Below are positions 8,146 to 15,470 of a stretch of 64,000 nucleotides of DNA, piece after piece (position 1 is the first letter of the stretch; each line of letters opens with the position of its first letter). The position numbers and the translations under genes were made by a program. A model generated the notes under the pieces. It was given only the letters and a program-made list of their open reading frames with translations, did not search any database and was not told the DNA's origin. Source of the DNA: Opitutaceae bacterium (GTDB lineage Bacteria; Verrucomicrobiota; Verrucomicrobiia; Opitutales; Opitutaceae); NCBI GenBank assembly GCA_027490995.1, contig JAIXWY010000011.1, positions 744,001-808,000 of the forward strand, read 5' to 3'.

Positions 8146-8958
8146 TTACTGAAGGAGCCGGAGGACGGCCTGGCTGCTCTGATTGGCCTGAGCGAGCATC
8201 GCAGTACCCGCTTGAACCAACGTGTTCCAACGCGCGAGCTGAGTGGACTCGGCCGCGACGTCGACATCGACGATGCGGCTCGATGCCGCCTCAAGGTTCG
8301 CCTTGTTGATCGCGAGCAGTTCGCCCGCAAAGCCGAGGCGACTCTGCTCGGCGCCGTTCTCGGCGCGGAACGTCGCGACGTTCTGAATCGTCGCGGTCAG
8401 ATCCGCCAGAGTGAGGTCATCGAGATCCGTCACCGTTCCGGCGATGACTGCGCCCACGCCGGCCGGCGCGGCCGACAGGTCACGCGCGGCCAAGGTGACC
8501 GAGCTTGCGCCGTCCTCGGTCACTGGAACCGTCCGCGCCGTGCTGCCGAACAGACTCTCACCGTTAAAAGTCTCGTTACCGAGTGCCGTAAGCTGGGCCT
8601 GCAGCGAGGTGAACTCGGCGTCGTAGTTCGCGCGATCCGAAGCGTTCTTGGTCGGATCACCGTAAAGGGTCTTCAGCTCGCCGATCCGGCTCAGCACCTT
8701 GCCGGCGACCTGGAGCACGCCGTCTTGAGTCTGGAGGAGGGAGATCGCGTTCGAGACATTGGTGGCTGCCGCGCCTGAGCGCCGCGCCGCCGCGCTGAGC
8801 TTCATTGAGACCGCCAAGCCGCCGGCATCATCCGCCGGGCTGACGATTCGAGATCCGCTGGAAAGCCGATTGAGGCTCTTCTGCAGCATCGAATTGGATG
8901 CCGCCAGATTGTTTGCCGCCAGGGTGGCAGCCGCGTTCGAGTTAATGACAACTGACAT
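8146..8958 (-). CDS. Flagellin 2
   Basis: 270 aa paralog of flagellin 1 with matching D0/D1 ends ('ANNLAASNSMLQKSLNRLSS', 'LVQAGTAMLAQANQSSQ', terminal LRLLQ). The most divergent part is the centre (residues ~135-190), the surface-exposed region. Start ATG 8958 with SD AAGGAAG. A good sigma-28 promoter lies upstream (9058-9084), giving a leader of roughly 90 bases that contains a short hairpin just before the SD. Tandem flagellins of equal length suggest either a filament of two subunits or a gene duplication under way to different surface properties. fliD starts divergently 229 bases away. Confidence 0.95.
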   Translation of the reverse strand: MSVVINSNAAATLAANNLAASNSMLQKSLNRLSSGSRIVSPADDAGGLAVSMKLSAAARRSGAAATNVSNAISLLQTQDGVLQVAGKVLSRIGELKTLYGDPTKNASDRANYDAEFTSLQAQLTALGNETFNGESLFGSTARTVPVTEDGASSVTLAARDLSAAPAGVGAVIAGTVTDLDDLTLADLTATIQNVATFRAENGAEQSRLGFAGELLAINKANLEAASSRIVDVDVAAESTQLARWNTLVQAGTAMLAQANQSSQAVLRLLQ

Positions 8959-9009
8959 GGTATCTTCCTTGATCTAATTACCCCGTCCGTAGGGCGACGT
9001 AGCCGGGGT
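8959..9009 (-). promoter_or_regulatory. Flagellin 2 leader with hairpin and shared SD segment
   Basis: Just upstream of the ATG the leader holds GATCAAGGAAGATACC (minus strand), nearly identical to the flagellin 1 leader. A 6-bp stem, ACCCCG/CGGGGT (9009-9004 with 8985-8980), sits immediately before it. A GGA in the SD next to a hairpin is the arrangement bound by CsrA on flagellin mRNAs in other bacteria; CsrA control here is inference. Confidence 0.35.
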
Positions 9010-9057
9010 GGGATCCGACTCGCTCCGTCTGCTCGCATGGCGCGCAGATGGGAGGTC

Positions 9058-9084
9058 TTACGGGCCACCCAGTACGAAACTTTA
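9058..9084 (-). promoter_or_regulatory. Sigma-28 (FliA) promoter for flagellin 2
   Basis: On the minus strand the sequence reads TAAAGTTT-N11-GCCCGTAA (-35 at 9084-9077, -10 at 9065-9058). The FliA consensus is TAAAGTTT-N11-GCCGATAA: the -35 is perfect and the -10 matches 6 of 8, with exact spacing. It points toward flagellin 2, whose ATG is about 100 bases away. Confidence 0.85.
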
Positions 9085-9187
9085 GAGCATCTGTGATTTT
9101 TTTTGCTGGCGCGGCATCCTCAAGGCGCGGACCGCGCGCGCCGATGCTCTCCTCAAGCCCCGCGTCGTTCCTCCCTTCTGCTCTACC

Positions 9188-10927
9188 ATGCCCAGCCTCC
9201 AACTCTCCGGACTCGCGTCCGGACTAGACTGGAAAAGTCTCGTCGACAGCCTCATGCAGCTCGAGCGGGTGCCCGTAAACCGCCTCGAGGCCGAGCGCAC
9301 GACGCAGAGCAGGCGACTCAGTGCACTCGAGGGAGTGCGCTCGCGTCTCCAAGATCTGCAGTCCTCGATTACGACCCTGCGGACTCCCGCGCTCGCGTCG
9401 GGCCGCTCGGTCACGCTGGCCAGCGGAAACTCCTCTTGGAGTGCCACCGCCTCGGCCGGAGCCAGCACCGGCACCCGGACGATCGAGGTGACGTCACTGG
9501 CCACCGCCGCACGTCGTGAAAGCACGCGTGCTCTCGGCTCACCGCTCTCCACCAGCAGCGATCTTTCCGGCGTCACCGTCGCCACGCTGCCCACCGCCAC
9601 CGCCGTCACGGAGGGATTCTTTACGATCAATGGCCAGGCGATCCCGGTCGCCGGCGCCGACTCCCTCCAACAGGTCATCGACCGCATCGGAGCTGCCACC
9701 GGTGGCGCGGTTCAAGCGGGCTACGATCCCACGACGGATCGAGTCACCCTGAGCAGCACGTCCACGCTCGCGCTGGGCGCGGCCAATGACACATCGAATC
9801 TGCTCACGGCGCTTCAGCTCTCCCACTCCAGCACGCTCACCGCATCGAGCACGACCGCACTGGGCCGCGTGGCTCTGCAGGCGCCTCTCGCGAGCGCTCG
9901 GCTCGCCGAGGCCGTGACAGCCGTGGACGGCGCGGGTGCAGGAAGTTTCCAAATCAACGGCGTCACCGTCACCTACAACCTGAACACCGATTCGCTCGCC
10001 ACGATCCTCGGCCGAATCAATGCCACGACGGCCGGGGTCACCGCAGACTACGATGCGACCACCGATCGCGTGCGGCTGCGCAACAACGTGACCGGCGACC
10101 TCGGGGTCCACGTGAGTGAATCAAGCGGGGGGCTGATGGGTGCGCTGGGTCTGGTCTCGGACTCCAGTCTTACCCGCGGCACTCCCGCCCGGTTTACCGT
10201 GGACGGCGGTGCAGAGCGGACGAGTCCCTCGAACACCCTCGATGCGAACAGCCACGGTCACGCCGGGCTCACGCTCACGGTCCGCAGCACCGGACGCGAG
10301 ACCCTCACTGTCGGGTCTGATCCGGCACCGCTACGCAGTGCGATCGACAGCTTCATCGAGCGCTATAATGGCGCGCAGACTTTTCTGGAGGAGCAGACCA
10401 AGGTGACGGTCTCGGACGGCAAGGTGACCAGCGCTGTCTTGAGCGGAAACCGGGAGGTCCAAGTCTGGGCTCAGTCACTGCGTTCGGCCGCCTTCGCCGC
10501 GACCGATGCACCCGCCGGGCGCCTTCGTCGTCTGGAGGACCTCGGCATTGATTTCGCGGCGGGAAAGTCCGTGCTGACCATCAAGGACCCCGCGCGTCTT
10601 GACGCGGCATTGCGCGACCGTCCCGCCGAGGTCGATGCCCTCCTGCGCAACGCGACGACGGGTTTCGCGACACGCTTGGACACGGTGCTGAAGGCGACGC
10701 TGGGCAATGGCGGCAGCTCTGGGGCTCTCGCTGCTCAGACGGGCCAGATCAATCGCTCGACGGCCGGAATCGCGGATCAGATTTCGTCACTCGAGCGACG
10801 ACTCGCTCAGCGACGGAGCCAGCTTGAGGCGAGCTTCATCGCGATGGAGACTGCTCAATCCCGCCTCCAGCAAATGCAGTCCCAGCTGACTCGAGCCTTT
10901 GGCCTTGGCAGCACCCCCAACAAATGA
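9188..10927 (+). CDS. fliD: Flagellar filament cap protein FliD
   Basis: 579 aa. FliD forms the cap at the filament tip and folds exported flagellin. N-terminal FliD domain at residues ~1-100 ('LSGLASGLDWKSLVDSLMQL', typical 'GlgSGlD...iv..lm'), a central region with two 'flagellin hook IN' motifs (FTINGQAI and FQINGVTV), and a C-terminal FliD domain (~330-560) with 'FIERYNGAQTFLEEQTKV' and a long helix 'ISSLERRLAQRRSQLEASF'. Start ATG 9188. The stop overlaps the next start (ATGA at 10924). No convincing sigma-54 or sigma-28 promoter was found directly upstream. Confidence 0.95.
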   Translation: MPSLQLSGLASGLDWKSLVDSLMQLERVPVNRLEAERTTQSRRLSALEGVRSRLQDLQSSITTLRTPALASGRSVTLASGNSSWSATASAGASTGTRTIEVTSLATAARRESTRALGSPLSTSSDLSGVTVATLPTATAVTEGFFTINGQAIPVAGADSLQQVIDRIGAATGGAVQAGYDPTTDRVTLSSTSTLALGAANDTSNLLTALQLSHSSTLTASSTTALGRVALQAPLASARLAEAVTAVDGAGAGSFQINGVTVTYNLNTDSLATILGRINATTAGVTADYDATTDRVRLRNNVTGDLGVHVSESSGGLMGALGLVSDSSLTRGTPARFTVDGGAERTSPSNTLDANSHGHAGLTLTVRSTGRETLTVGSDPAPLRSAIDSFIERYNGAQTFLEEQTKVTVSDGKVTSAVLSGNREVQVWAQSLRSAAFAATDAPAGRLRRLEDLGIDFAAGKSVLTIKDPARLDAALRDRPAEVDALLRNATTGFATRLDTVLKATLGNGGSSGALAAQTGQINRSTAGIADQISSLERRLAQRRSQLEASFIAMETAQSRLQQMQSQLTRAFGLGSTPNK

Positions 10928-11595
10928 ATCTGCCTTCCCGCCGGCTGGCTCTGGCCATCACGCTCCTGTCGATCATCGGTCTTGCAGGCTGCAAGTCGAT
11001 CCCGCGGCCCGACGGGTCTGTCGTCGGCCCCTTCCACAGCCCGAAGAATATCCGCGCCACGCCGGCGTTGCCGCACTCGGTTGCCCGGGTCGTCGTCCTC
11101 CCTGTCGCCGGTCCTGCGGACGTCTCCCACGAAGCGCTCAACGCGGTGGGCGCGGCGTTCCACGCCGAATTCACGCGGGCCGCACGCGCGGAGCTTCTTG
11201 TGCTCGACGGCGATCGCCTCCAACGCCTCGCCGGCGAACGTCGGATGCGAGCGACGGAGCCGCTGCCGGATCGCTTCCTCAGCCGTCTGCGCGAACACAC
11301 CGCGGCGGACGCGGTGCTGTTCCTCGAGGTCACCTCTTACCGCGCGTACCCTCCCCTCGCCCTCGGCATTCGCGGACGCCTCGTGACCACGGACACGCAG
11401 GAGACGCTTTGGGCGTGCGATGAGCTCTTCGATGCGAACCTCGCGGCGGTGCGCAACTCGGCCCGCCGCCATGCCGCTTCGCCAGCACCACAGCCCGGAT
11501 CACCCGGGGATCTTACCTATACCGTCCTCCAGAATCCGGATCGATTCGCGGCCTACGTCGCGGCATCCCTGCTCCGCACGCTCCCCGCACGCTGA
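10924..11595 (+). CDS. Outer-membrane-type lipoprotein, unknown function, coupled to fliD
   Basis: 223 aa. Lipoprotein signal peptide with lipobox LAGC (C23). The mature part begins with a beta strand 'ARVVVLPVAGPADV' and continues with alternating helices and strands ('AFHAEFTRAARAELLVLDGD', 'TAADAVLFLEVTSYRAYPPLALGIRGRLV'), a pattern like the N-terminal CsgG/TolB-N or FlgO-type folds that read 'vaVlpf....'. No catalytic motif is seen. Start ATG 10924 overlaps the fliD stop, so translation is coupled. That placement suggests a flagellum-linked envelope role, possibly FlgO-like, but this is inference. Confidence 0.75.
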   Translation: MNLPSRRLALAITLLSIIGLAGCKSIPRPDGSVVGPFHSPKNIRATPALPHSVARVVVLPVAGPADVSHEALNAVGAAFHAEFTRAARAELLVLDGDRLQRLAGERRMRATEPLPDRFLSRLREHTAADAVLFLEVTSYRAYPPLALGIRGRLVTTDTQETLWACDELFDANLAAVRNSARRHAASPAPQPGSPGDLTYTVLQNPDRFAAYVAASLLRTLPAR

Positions 11596-11618
11596 TGCCC
11601 CACGGATGCGGTAATTAC

Positions 11619-11645
11619 TCAAGAAATCAGTTTTCCATCCGATCA
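11619..11645 (+). promoter_or_regulatory. Candidate sigma-28 promoter upstream of the FlgM-like gene
   Basis: TCAA-N15-TCCGATCA compared with TAAA-N15-GCCGATAA: 3 of 4 at -35 and 6 of 8 at -10, with correct spacing. It lies 74 bases before the FlgM-like ATG and would drive the flgM-like, fliS and fliT-like genes. Confidence 0.45.
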
Positions 11646-11718
11646 CTTTCTCATCTCGTCACGGCGTTCCCTGACTCGTTCTCCCGAGGGCTGACCGTAC
11701 CAACCACGGACTAGCACC

Positions 11719-12012
11719 ATGATCCAACCCTCGTTTCCTTACCAAGGGTCCCCGCGCGTCGCGGGAACCTCGATGCCTTCGGCGCCAACCAGCGATCGTT
11801 CGTCGATCGCTTCGCTTCCCGGTTCAGACCATCTTTCCTTTTCCGGCGCGGAATCCCTGCGTGCGGCCCTCGCTGCCACTCCAGAGATCCGACCGGAGGT
11901 CGTCGCTGAAGGGCGCCATCTCGCCGTCGACCCCAATTACCCCCCGCTGCAAATCATCGAGGAGTTGGCTAAGGTCCTTCTCCAGTCTGCCGACCCCAGC
12001 GAACAGGTCTAA
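11719..12012 (+). CDS. FlgM-like small protein (candidate anti-sigma-28 factor)
   Basis: 97 aa, the usual FlgM size. The N-terminus is Ser/Pro-rich and predicted disordered (residues 1-40), as in FlgM. The C-terminal half shows an FlgM-like pattern: 'DHLSFSGAESLRAAL' (like the 'D.v.lS..a' segment), then 'TPEIRPEVVAEGRHLAVDP', then 'PLQIIEELAKVLLQ', matching the 'p..R...V...k..i..g.Y......iA..l' layout. FlgM binds sigma-28 until the hook is finished. Here it lies between fliD and fliS behind a candidate sigma-28 promoter, the place expected for FlgM. The similarity is by pattern only and the identity should be read as a candidate. Confidence 0.55.
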   Translation: MIQPSFPYQGSPRVAGTSMPSAPTSDRSSIASLPGSDHLSFSGAESLRAALAATPEIRPEVVAEGRHLAVDPNYPPLQIIEELAKVLLQSADPSEQV

Positions 12013-12023
12013 CTTCCGGAGCC

Positions 12024-12452
12024 ATGTCCTTCCCACACGGCGGTGCCCGCACGTACTACGCCCAGTCGATTCTGACGGCCAGCCCCGGTCAACTGGTCTT
12101 GATGCTTTACGACGGCGCGCTGCGCTTTCTCGGCCAGGCTCAGGCCGCTTTCGCATCCGACGAGTCTTCACCACGTCGCATCGAACAAATCAATACGTCA
12201 ATTCTTCGCGCTCAGAACATTCTCATCGAGCTTCAGTCCAACCTCGATCACCAAGCCGGTGGCCAGTACGCCGCAGATCTTGCGCGACTCTACGATTACT
12301 ACCTCCGTCGCTTGCTTGAGGCCAACCTGCAGAAGCGGCCAGAGCCCGTTCATGAGGTCGAGCGACTGCTTCGACAACTGCGCGACGGTTGGTCGGAGAT
12401 GCTTCGCAAAGACGAAGCCAATCCGAGCAGCGGCACGCGAGGCGTCGCCTAA
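12024..12452 (+). CDS. fliS: Flagellin export chaperone FliS
   Basis: 142 aa four-helix protein. FliS binds the C-terminal helix of unpolymerised flagellin in the cytoplasm. Family features: 'YAQSILTASPGQLVLMLYDGALRFL' (typical Y...v.tasp..Li.mLydgai..l, written over residues ~12-36), 'INTSILRAQNILIELQSNLD', and 'LARLYDYYLRRLLEANL'. It starts 11 bases after the FlgM-like gene and is followed 6 bases later by the FliT-like gene, so the three form one operon. Confidence 0.94.
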   Translation: MSFPHGGARTYYAQSILTASPGQLVLMLYDGALRFLGQAQAAFASDESSPRRIEQINTSILRAQNILIELQSNLDHQAGGQYAADLARLYDYYLRRLLEANLQKRPEPVHEVERLLRQLRDGWSEMLRKDEANPSSGTRGVA

Positions 12453-12458
12453 CCCCGC

Positions 12459-12851
12459 ATGGATCCCGCCGCCGTGAGTGCCGTTCCGTTCGCTCGGCTG
12501 CTCGGTGATCTCGAAGCGTTGGCACGCGAGCAAGAAATGCTCATCGCCAGCGAGGCGTGGGAGGCTCTCGACGTGTGCACGGCGCGCGCCAGCTCCCTGA
12601 CCCAGGGACTCTCCGAACTCTGCTCTCGCTCGGACTTCCCCGGCCCGTCCCCATCCCTCCAGCAGCGCGCGCGCGCTCTGGTCGAACACCAAGAACGCTG
12701 CCTCATTCGATTGGCCGCCGCAGCGCAGCAACAGCGTGCTGAGCTTGCCGGACTTGAACAGCTACGAGCGACTGCCCATGCGGTTCTTCCGCGTTACCGC
12801 AACGGCGGCGATTCGGGCTTCGCAGGCGCGCGCCTAACCGGCGCAGCCTAG
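12459..12851 (+). CDS. FliT-like flagellar export chaperone
   Basis: 130 aa and almost wholly alpha-helical ('FARLLGDLEALAREQEMLI', 'SLQQRARALVEHQERCLIRL', 'AAAQQQRAELAGLEQLRAT'). Size, helix pattern and position right after fliS agree with FliT/FlgN-type chaperones, which hold FliD or hook-associated proteins. Primary sequence conservation in this family is low, so the assignment depends on context. It starts 6 bases after the fliS stop. Confidence 0.6.
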   Translation: MDPAAVSAVPFARLLGDLEALAREQEMLIASEAWEALDVCTARASSLTQGLSELCSRSDFPGPSPSLQQRARALVEHQERCLIRLAAAAQQQRAELAGLEQLRATAHAVLPRYRNGGDSGFAGARLTGAA

Positions 12852-12913
12852 CCATCGGCGAACGCTTTCCCAAGCGACGACACTCGCCGGGAAACAAACG
12901 CTCCCGGGCACGC

Positions 12914-13312
12914 CTAGACCGCGACCGCTTCTTGACGAAGCGAAGTGCGCTCCGTCACCGCCGCAACCGGCGCAGCATGCTCCGCGGTCGCATGTGGGAC
13001 CGGTCCCGCTGTCCAAGCCAGCGCCAGCGCCTCCGCCGCCGCCGTCCAATCGTGACCTTCGGTTCCCGGGAAAAAATTACGCGTCTCCCGCGCACCCGAC
13101 TGCGGCCACGTCAAAGTCGCCTTGATGCATCCTTGGGAAGACGCCCCGCTTGGCACATGAAGCGTGATGGAGCCACCCTCACGAAAGAGCAGGCGCCCCA
13201 AGCCCTGCTCGTAATTGACCGAGCGGATTGCTGAGTGAGCACCTCCCGCAGGAGTCGTCGCCTCAAGCCGCCGCTGAATGAGCGAAAGAAACGAAAGCAA
13301 ACGCAACGACAT
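12914..13312 (-). CDS. Hypothetical protein opposite the flagellar operon
   Basis: 132 aa on the minus strand, filling an otherwise empty 550-base gap. I do not recognise a family. The product has a basic N-terminus ('MSLRLLSFLSLIQRRLEA'), a beta-rich centre ('GRLLFREGGSITLHVPSG', 'CIKATLTWPQSG') and an Ala-rich C-terminus, with codon use like its neighbours. It has no signal peptide or membrane segment. It is convergent with the FliT-like gene and divergent from the kinase gene. A 7-bp inverted repeat (13312-13330) sits exactly at its start. It could be spurious. Confidence 0.45.
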   Translation of the reverse strand: MSLRLLSFLSLIQRRLEATTPAGGAHSAIRSVNYEQGLGRLLFREGGSITLHVPSGASSQGCIKATLTWPQSGARETRNFFPGTEGHDWTAAAEALALAWTAGPVPHATAEHAAPVAAVTERTSLRQEAVAV

Positions 13313-13330
13313 GACGAGACTACCTCGTCA
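13312..13330. repeat. 7-bp inverted repeat in the divergent control region
   Basis: TGACGAG-ACTAC-CTCGTCA, a perfect palindrome with a 5-base centre, overlaps the start codon of the minus-strand hypothetical gene and lies about 80 bases before the histidine kinase start. It has the form of a dimeric regulator site; function unknown. Confidence 0.4.
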
Positions 13331-13408
13331 CGTTTGCGCCTCAGCTTGAACATCTTTTGCTGGATTTTTGCATCGCAGGGTCGATTACACCTCCGCACCA
13401 CACCCCGG

Positions 13409-15385
13409 ATGTCCGACGCACCTTCACGCCCCCTCGCCTCGGCTTCGGACTTGAACCTTCCGCGTCTTCCCGCGTCGTTGCTCGATCAATTGGCCGGGGA
13501 GCCTCCACCCGGCGTGTTGCTGGTGAAGCGTGGATTTCCAGCTGCGGTGGTGTACGCCAACCTTAGCATCCACCGCCTACTCGCCGTTGCGCCGGGGACG
13601 CTCACGTCCCTGGACTTCTCCGCCTTCTGCGATCGTTTTCTGGATCAGGAGGACGGCAAGCGGGTACGCGAGACAGTGGATGTCGGCCTCCACCGCCGCG
13701 CTACTGTTCATCTCGCGGCCACATCGACTGCGTCTCCGGCGGTTTCTTTGGAAGTGGTCCCACTCCCTGATGACCGCGGCCTGTTGTCCCACTGCGCGTT
13801 GATCATGGGCCACCCGCCCACCTCCGACCAGCATTCACTCGCGGATCGGGCTGCGACACCGTGCGGCGGGACGACGACGCCGAGCGATTCGCTCCCGAGC
13901 GCGCTCGCGGCGCTCTACCAACGGCTTCCCTTTGGGCTCGCACTGCTCGATCCCGCGGGCCGGCTGCGCGTGACGAACCACGCGTTCGCCGCCTGTCTGG
14001 GCCTTTCTCCAGAGACACTCCACGCCCAACCGACACTTGAGGAGATTTCTCCCACTCTGGCTCGCGCTTCTCGCGTTTCGACCGGGGCTGCGGCGCTCTC
14101 CGTTTCGCTCCCCTCAAGCTCCGGAAAATCCGAGGTTTTTGAGCTGTCGCTAGGTCCCGTCCCTGTCGGGCCCGAGCCATGGCAACTGCTGACGCTACAC
14201 GATGCCCGTGCTCGCGACGCCGCCAACGCCCGCCGCGAGGAAACGCGGCGCTTAGACAGTCTGGGGACGTTTGCCAGCGGTATCGCCCACGATTTCAATA
14301 ACCTGCTCACCATTATTCTCGGTTACGGCGGCCTGATTCAGGACCAGGCAGATCCCTCGGGAAGCGTCGGGCGCGCCACCTCGGCGATTCTTGAGGCCGG
14401 GAAGCGCGGCGCAGATATCGTGCGCCAACTCCAGCTGTTCGCACACCAACACCCTCCGGACTGCCATCCCTGCGACATTCACGCTCTCCTCGAGGAGGCC
14501 GTCGGACACGCCTTTCCCAGTTTGCCGGATGGCATCACTCTCGCCCGCGACTTCACGCCGCGCGCTTTCGTTGTCGAGCTGGACTCTTCCCAGATCCTCC
14601 TCGGCCTCAGGCACCTTCTCCAAAACGGACGCGATGCGATGGAATCAGGTGGCACCCTCACTCTAAGGACCCGCTTGATTGACGAGAAGGCATCTCCCGG
14701 AACGCACCAGCCAGCAACGCTGGTGGTGTCGATTTCCGACGAAGGACCGGAGATGGATGGGGCCAAGCGCGCCACGCTATTCGATCCGTTCTCCGCGCCT
14801 CAAGCGCGCGCGGGCACCCGAGGGCTCGGTCTCGCCGTGGTCTATGGAGTGATGCGCGCCCATCAGGGCCGCATCGAGGTCGCTCGCGAACCCGTGCGCG
14901 GGAACCGTATCGAGCTTCACTTTCCCTGCCGGCCGGCAGCTACAAGGCAGATTTCTCTCGAGCCTGATACCCCCCCCGCAGCGCTAGCTCCAGGTACCGT
15001 CTTGGTCGTCGAGGACGAGATTGATATCGGCCGTCTCTGGGAGGGTCTGTTCGCCAGTCATGGCATACCCTACGTTTGGGCACGGTCTGGCGATGAGGCA
15101 CTGGCTCTGTTCCATCGCCACCGCGACGAGATCCGACTCCTGTTCACCGACGTCGGTTTGCCCGGCATGAACGGCTGGATGCTCGCCCAGTCCCTGCGGG
15201 AGTTGGACCCACACATCCCCGTTTTAATCACCAGCGGAGCTTTCCAACCGAATGACCGGGCGGCGTCAGGACTAGCCGAACCTCTCATGTGCCTCAGTAA
15301 GCCGTTCTTTCCCTCAGCGGTCATCGAACAAGTCCGACGCCTCACCGCGAACCAATCTTTTACAACTACGGCGCATCACGGATAA
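13409..15385 (+). CDS. Hybrid sensor histidine kinase with C-terminal receiver
   Basis: 658 aa from ATG 13409; an in-frame extension to 13235 is basic and unlike a protein N-terminus. No membrane segment, so a cytoplasmic sensor. Domains: a divergent PAS-like region (~20-130), a PAS domain (~165-280), HisKA with phosphoacceptor H294 in GIAHDFNNLL, HATPase_c (~395-505; 'LLQNGRDAMESGG' N box and 'GTRGLGLAVVYGVM' G2 box), and a receiver (~530-645) with D581 in LFTDVGLPG. The 'HDFNN' H box is the group-4 type found in NtrB-like kinases. It is followed 85 bases later by a sigma-54 response regulator, so the two probably form a two-component pair controlling flagellar genes. Confidence 0.9.
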   Translation: MSDAPSRPLASASDLNLPRLPASLLDQLAGEPPPGVLLVKRGFPAAVVYANLSIHRLLAVAPGTLTSLDFSAFCDRFLDQEDGKRVRETVDVGLHRRATVHLAATSTASPAVSLEVVPLPDDRGLLSHCALIMGHPPTSDQHSLADRAATPCGGTTTPSDSLPSALAALYQRLPFGLALLDPAGRLRVTNHAFAACLGLSPETLHAQPTLEEISPTLARASRVSTGAAALSVSLPSSSGKSEVFELSLGPVPVGPEPWQLLTLHDARARDAANARREETRRLDSLGTFASGIAHDFNNLLTIILGYGGLIQDQADPSGSVGRATSAILEAGKRGADIVRQLQLFAHQHPPDCHPCDIHALLEEAVGHAFPSLPDGITLARDFTPRAFVVELDSSQILLGLRHLLQNGRDAMESGGTLTLRTRLIDEKASPGTHQPATLVVSISDEGPEMDGAKRATLFDPFSAPQARAGTRGLGLAVVYGVMRAHQGRIEVAREPVRGNRIELHFPCRPAATRQISLEPDTPPAALAPGTVLVVEDEIDIGRLWEGLFASHGIPYVWARSGDEALALFHRHRDEIRLLFTDVGLPGMNGWMLAQSLRELDPHIPVLITSGAFQPNDRAASGLAEPLMCLSKPFFPSAVIEQVRRLTANQSFTTTAHHG

Positions 15386-15470
15386 CGCCGGGGTTTTTAC
15401 TTCCCTGCCAGCGCAACAGCCGCTTACCTCTCACGCCGTCACCACGCTTTGACTACATAGCCCCTCTGCC

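Noticed and set aside
9105..9135. Sigma-54 promoter before fliD (TGGCGCG element)
   Set aside because: The -24 half is acceptable but no GC at -12 with the right spacing follows.
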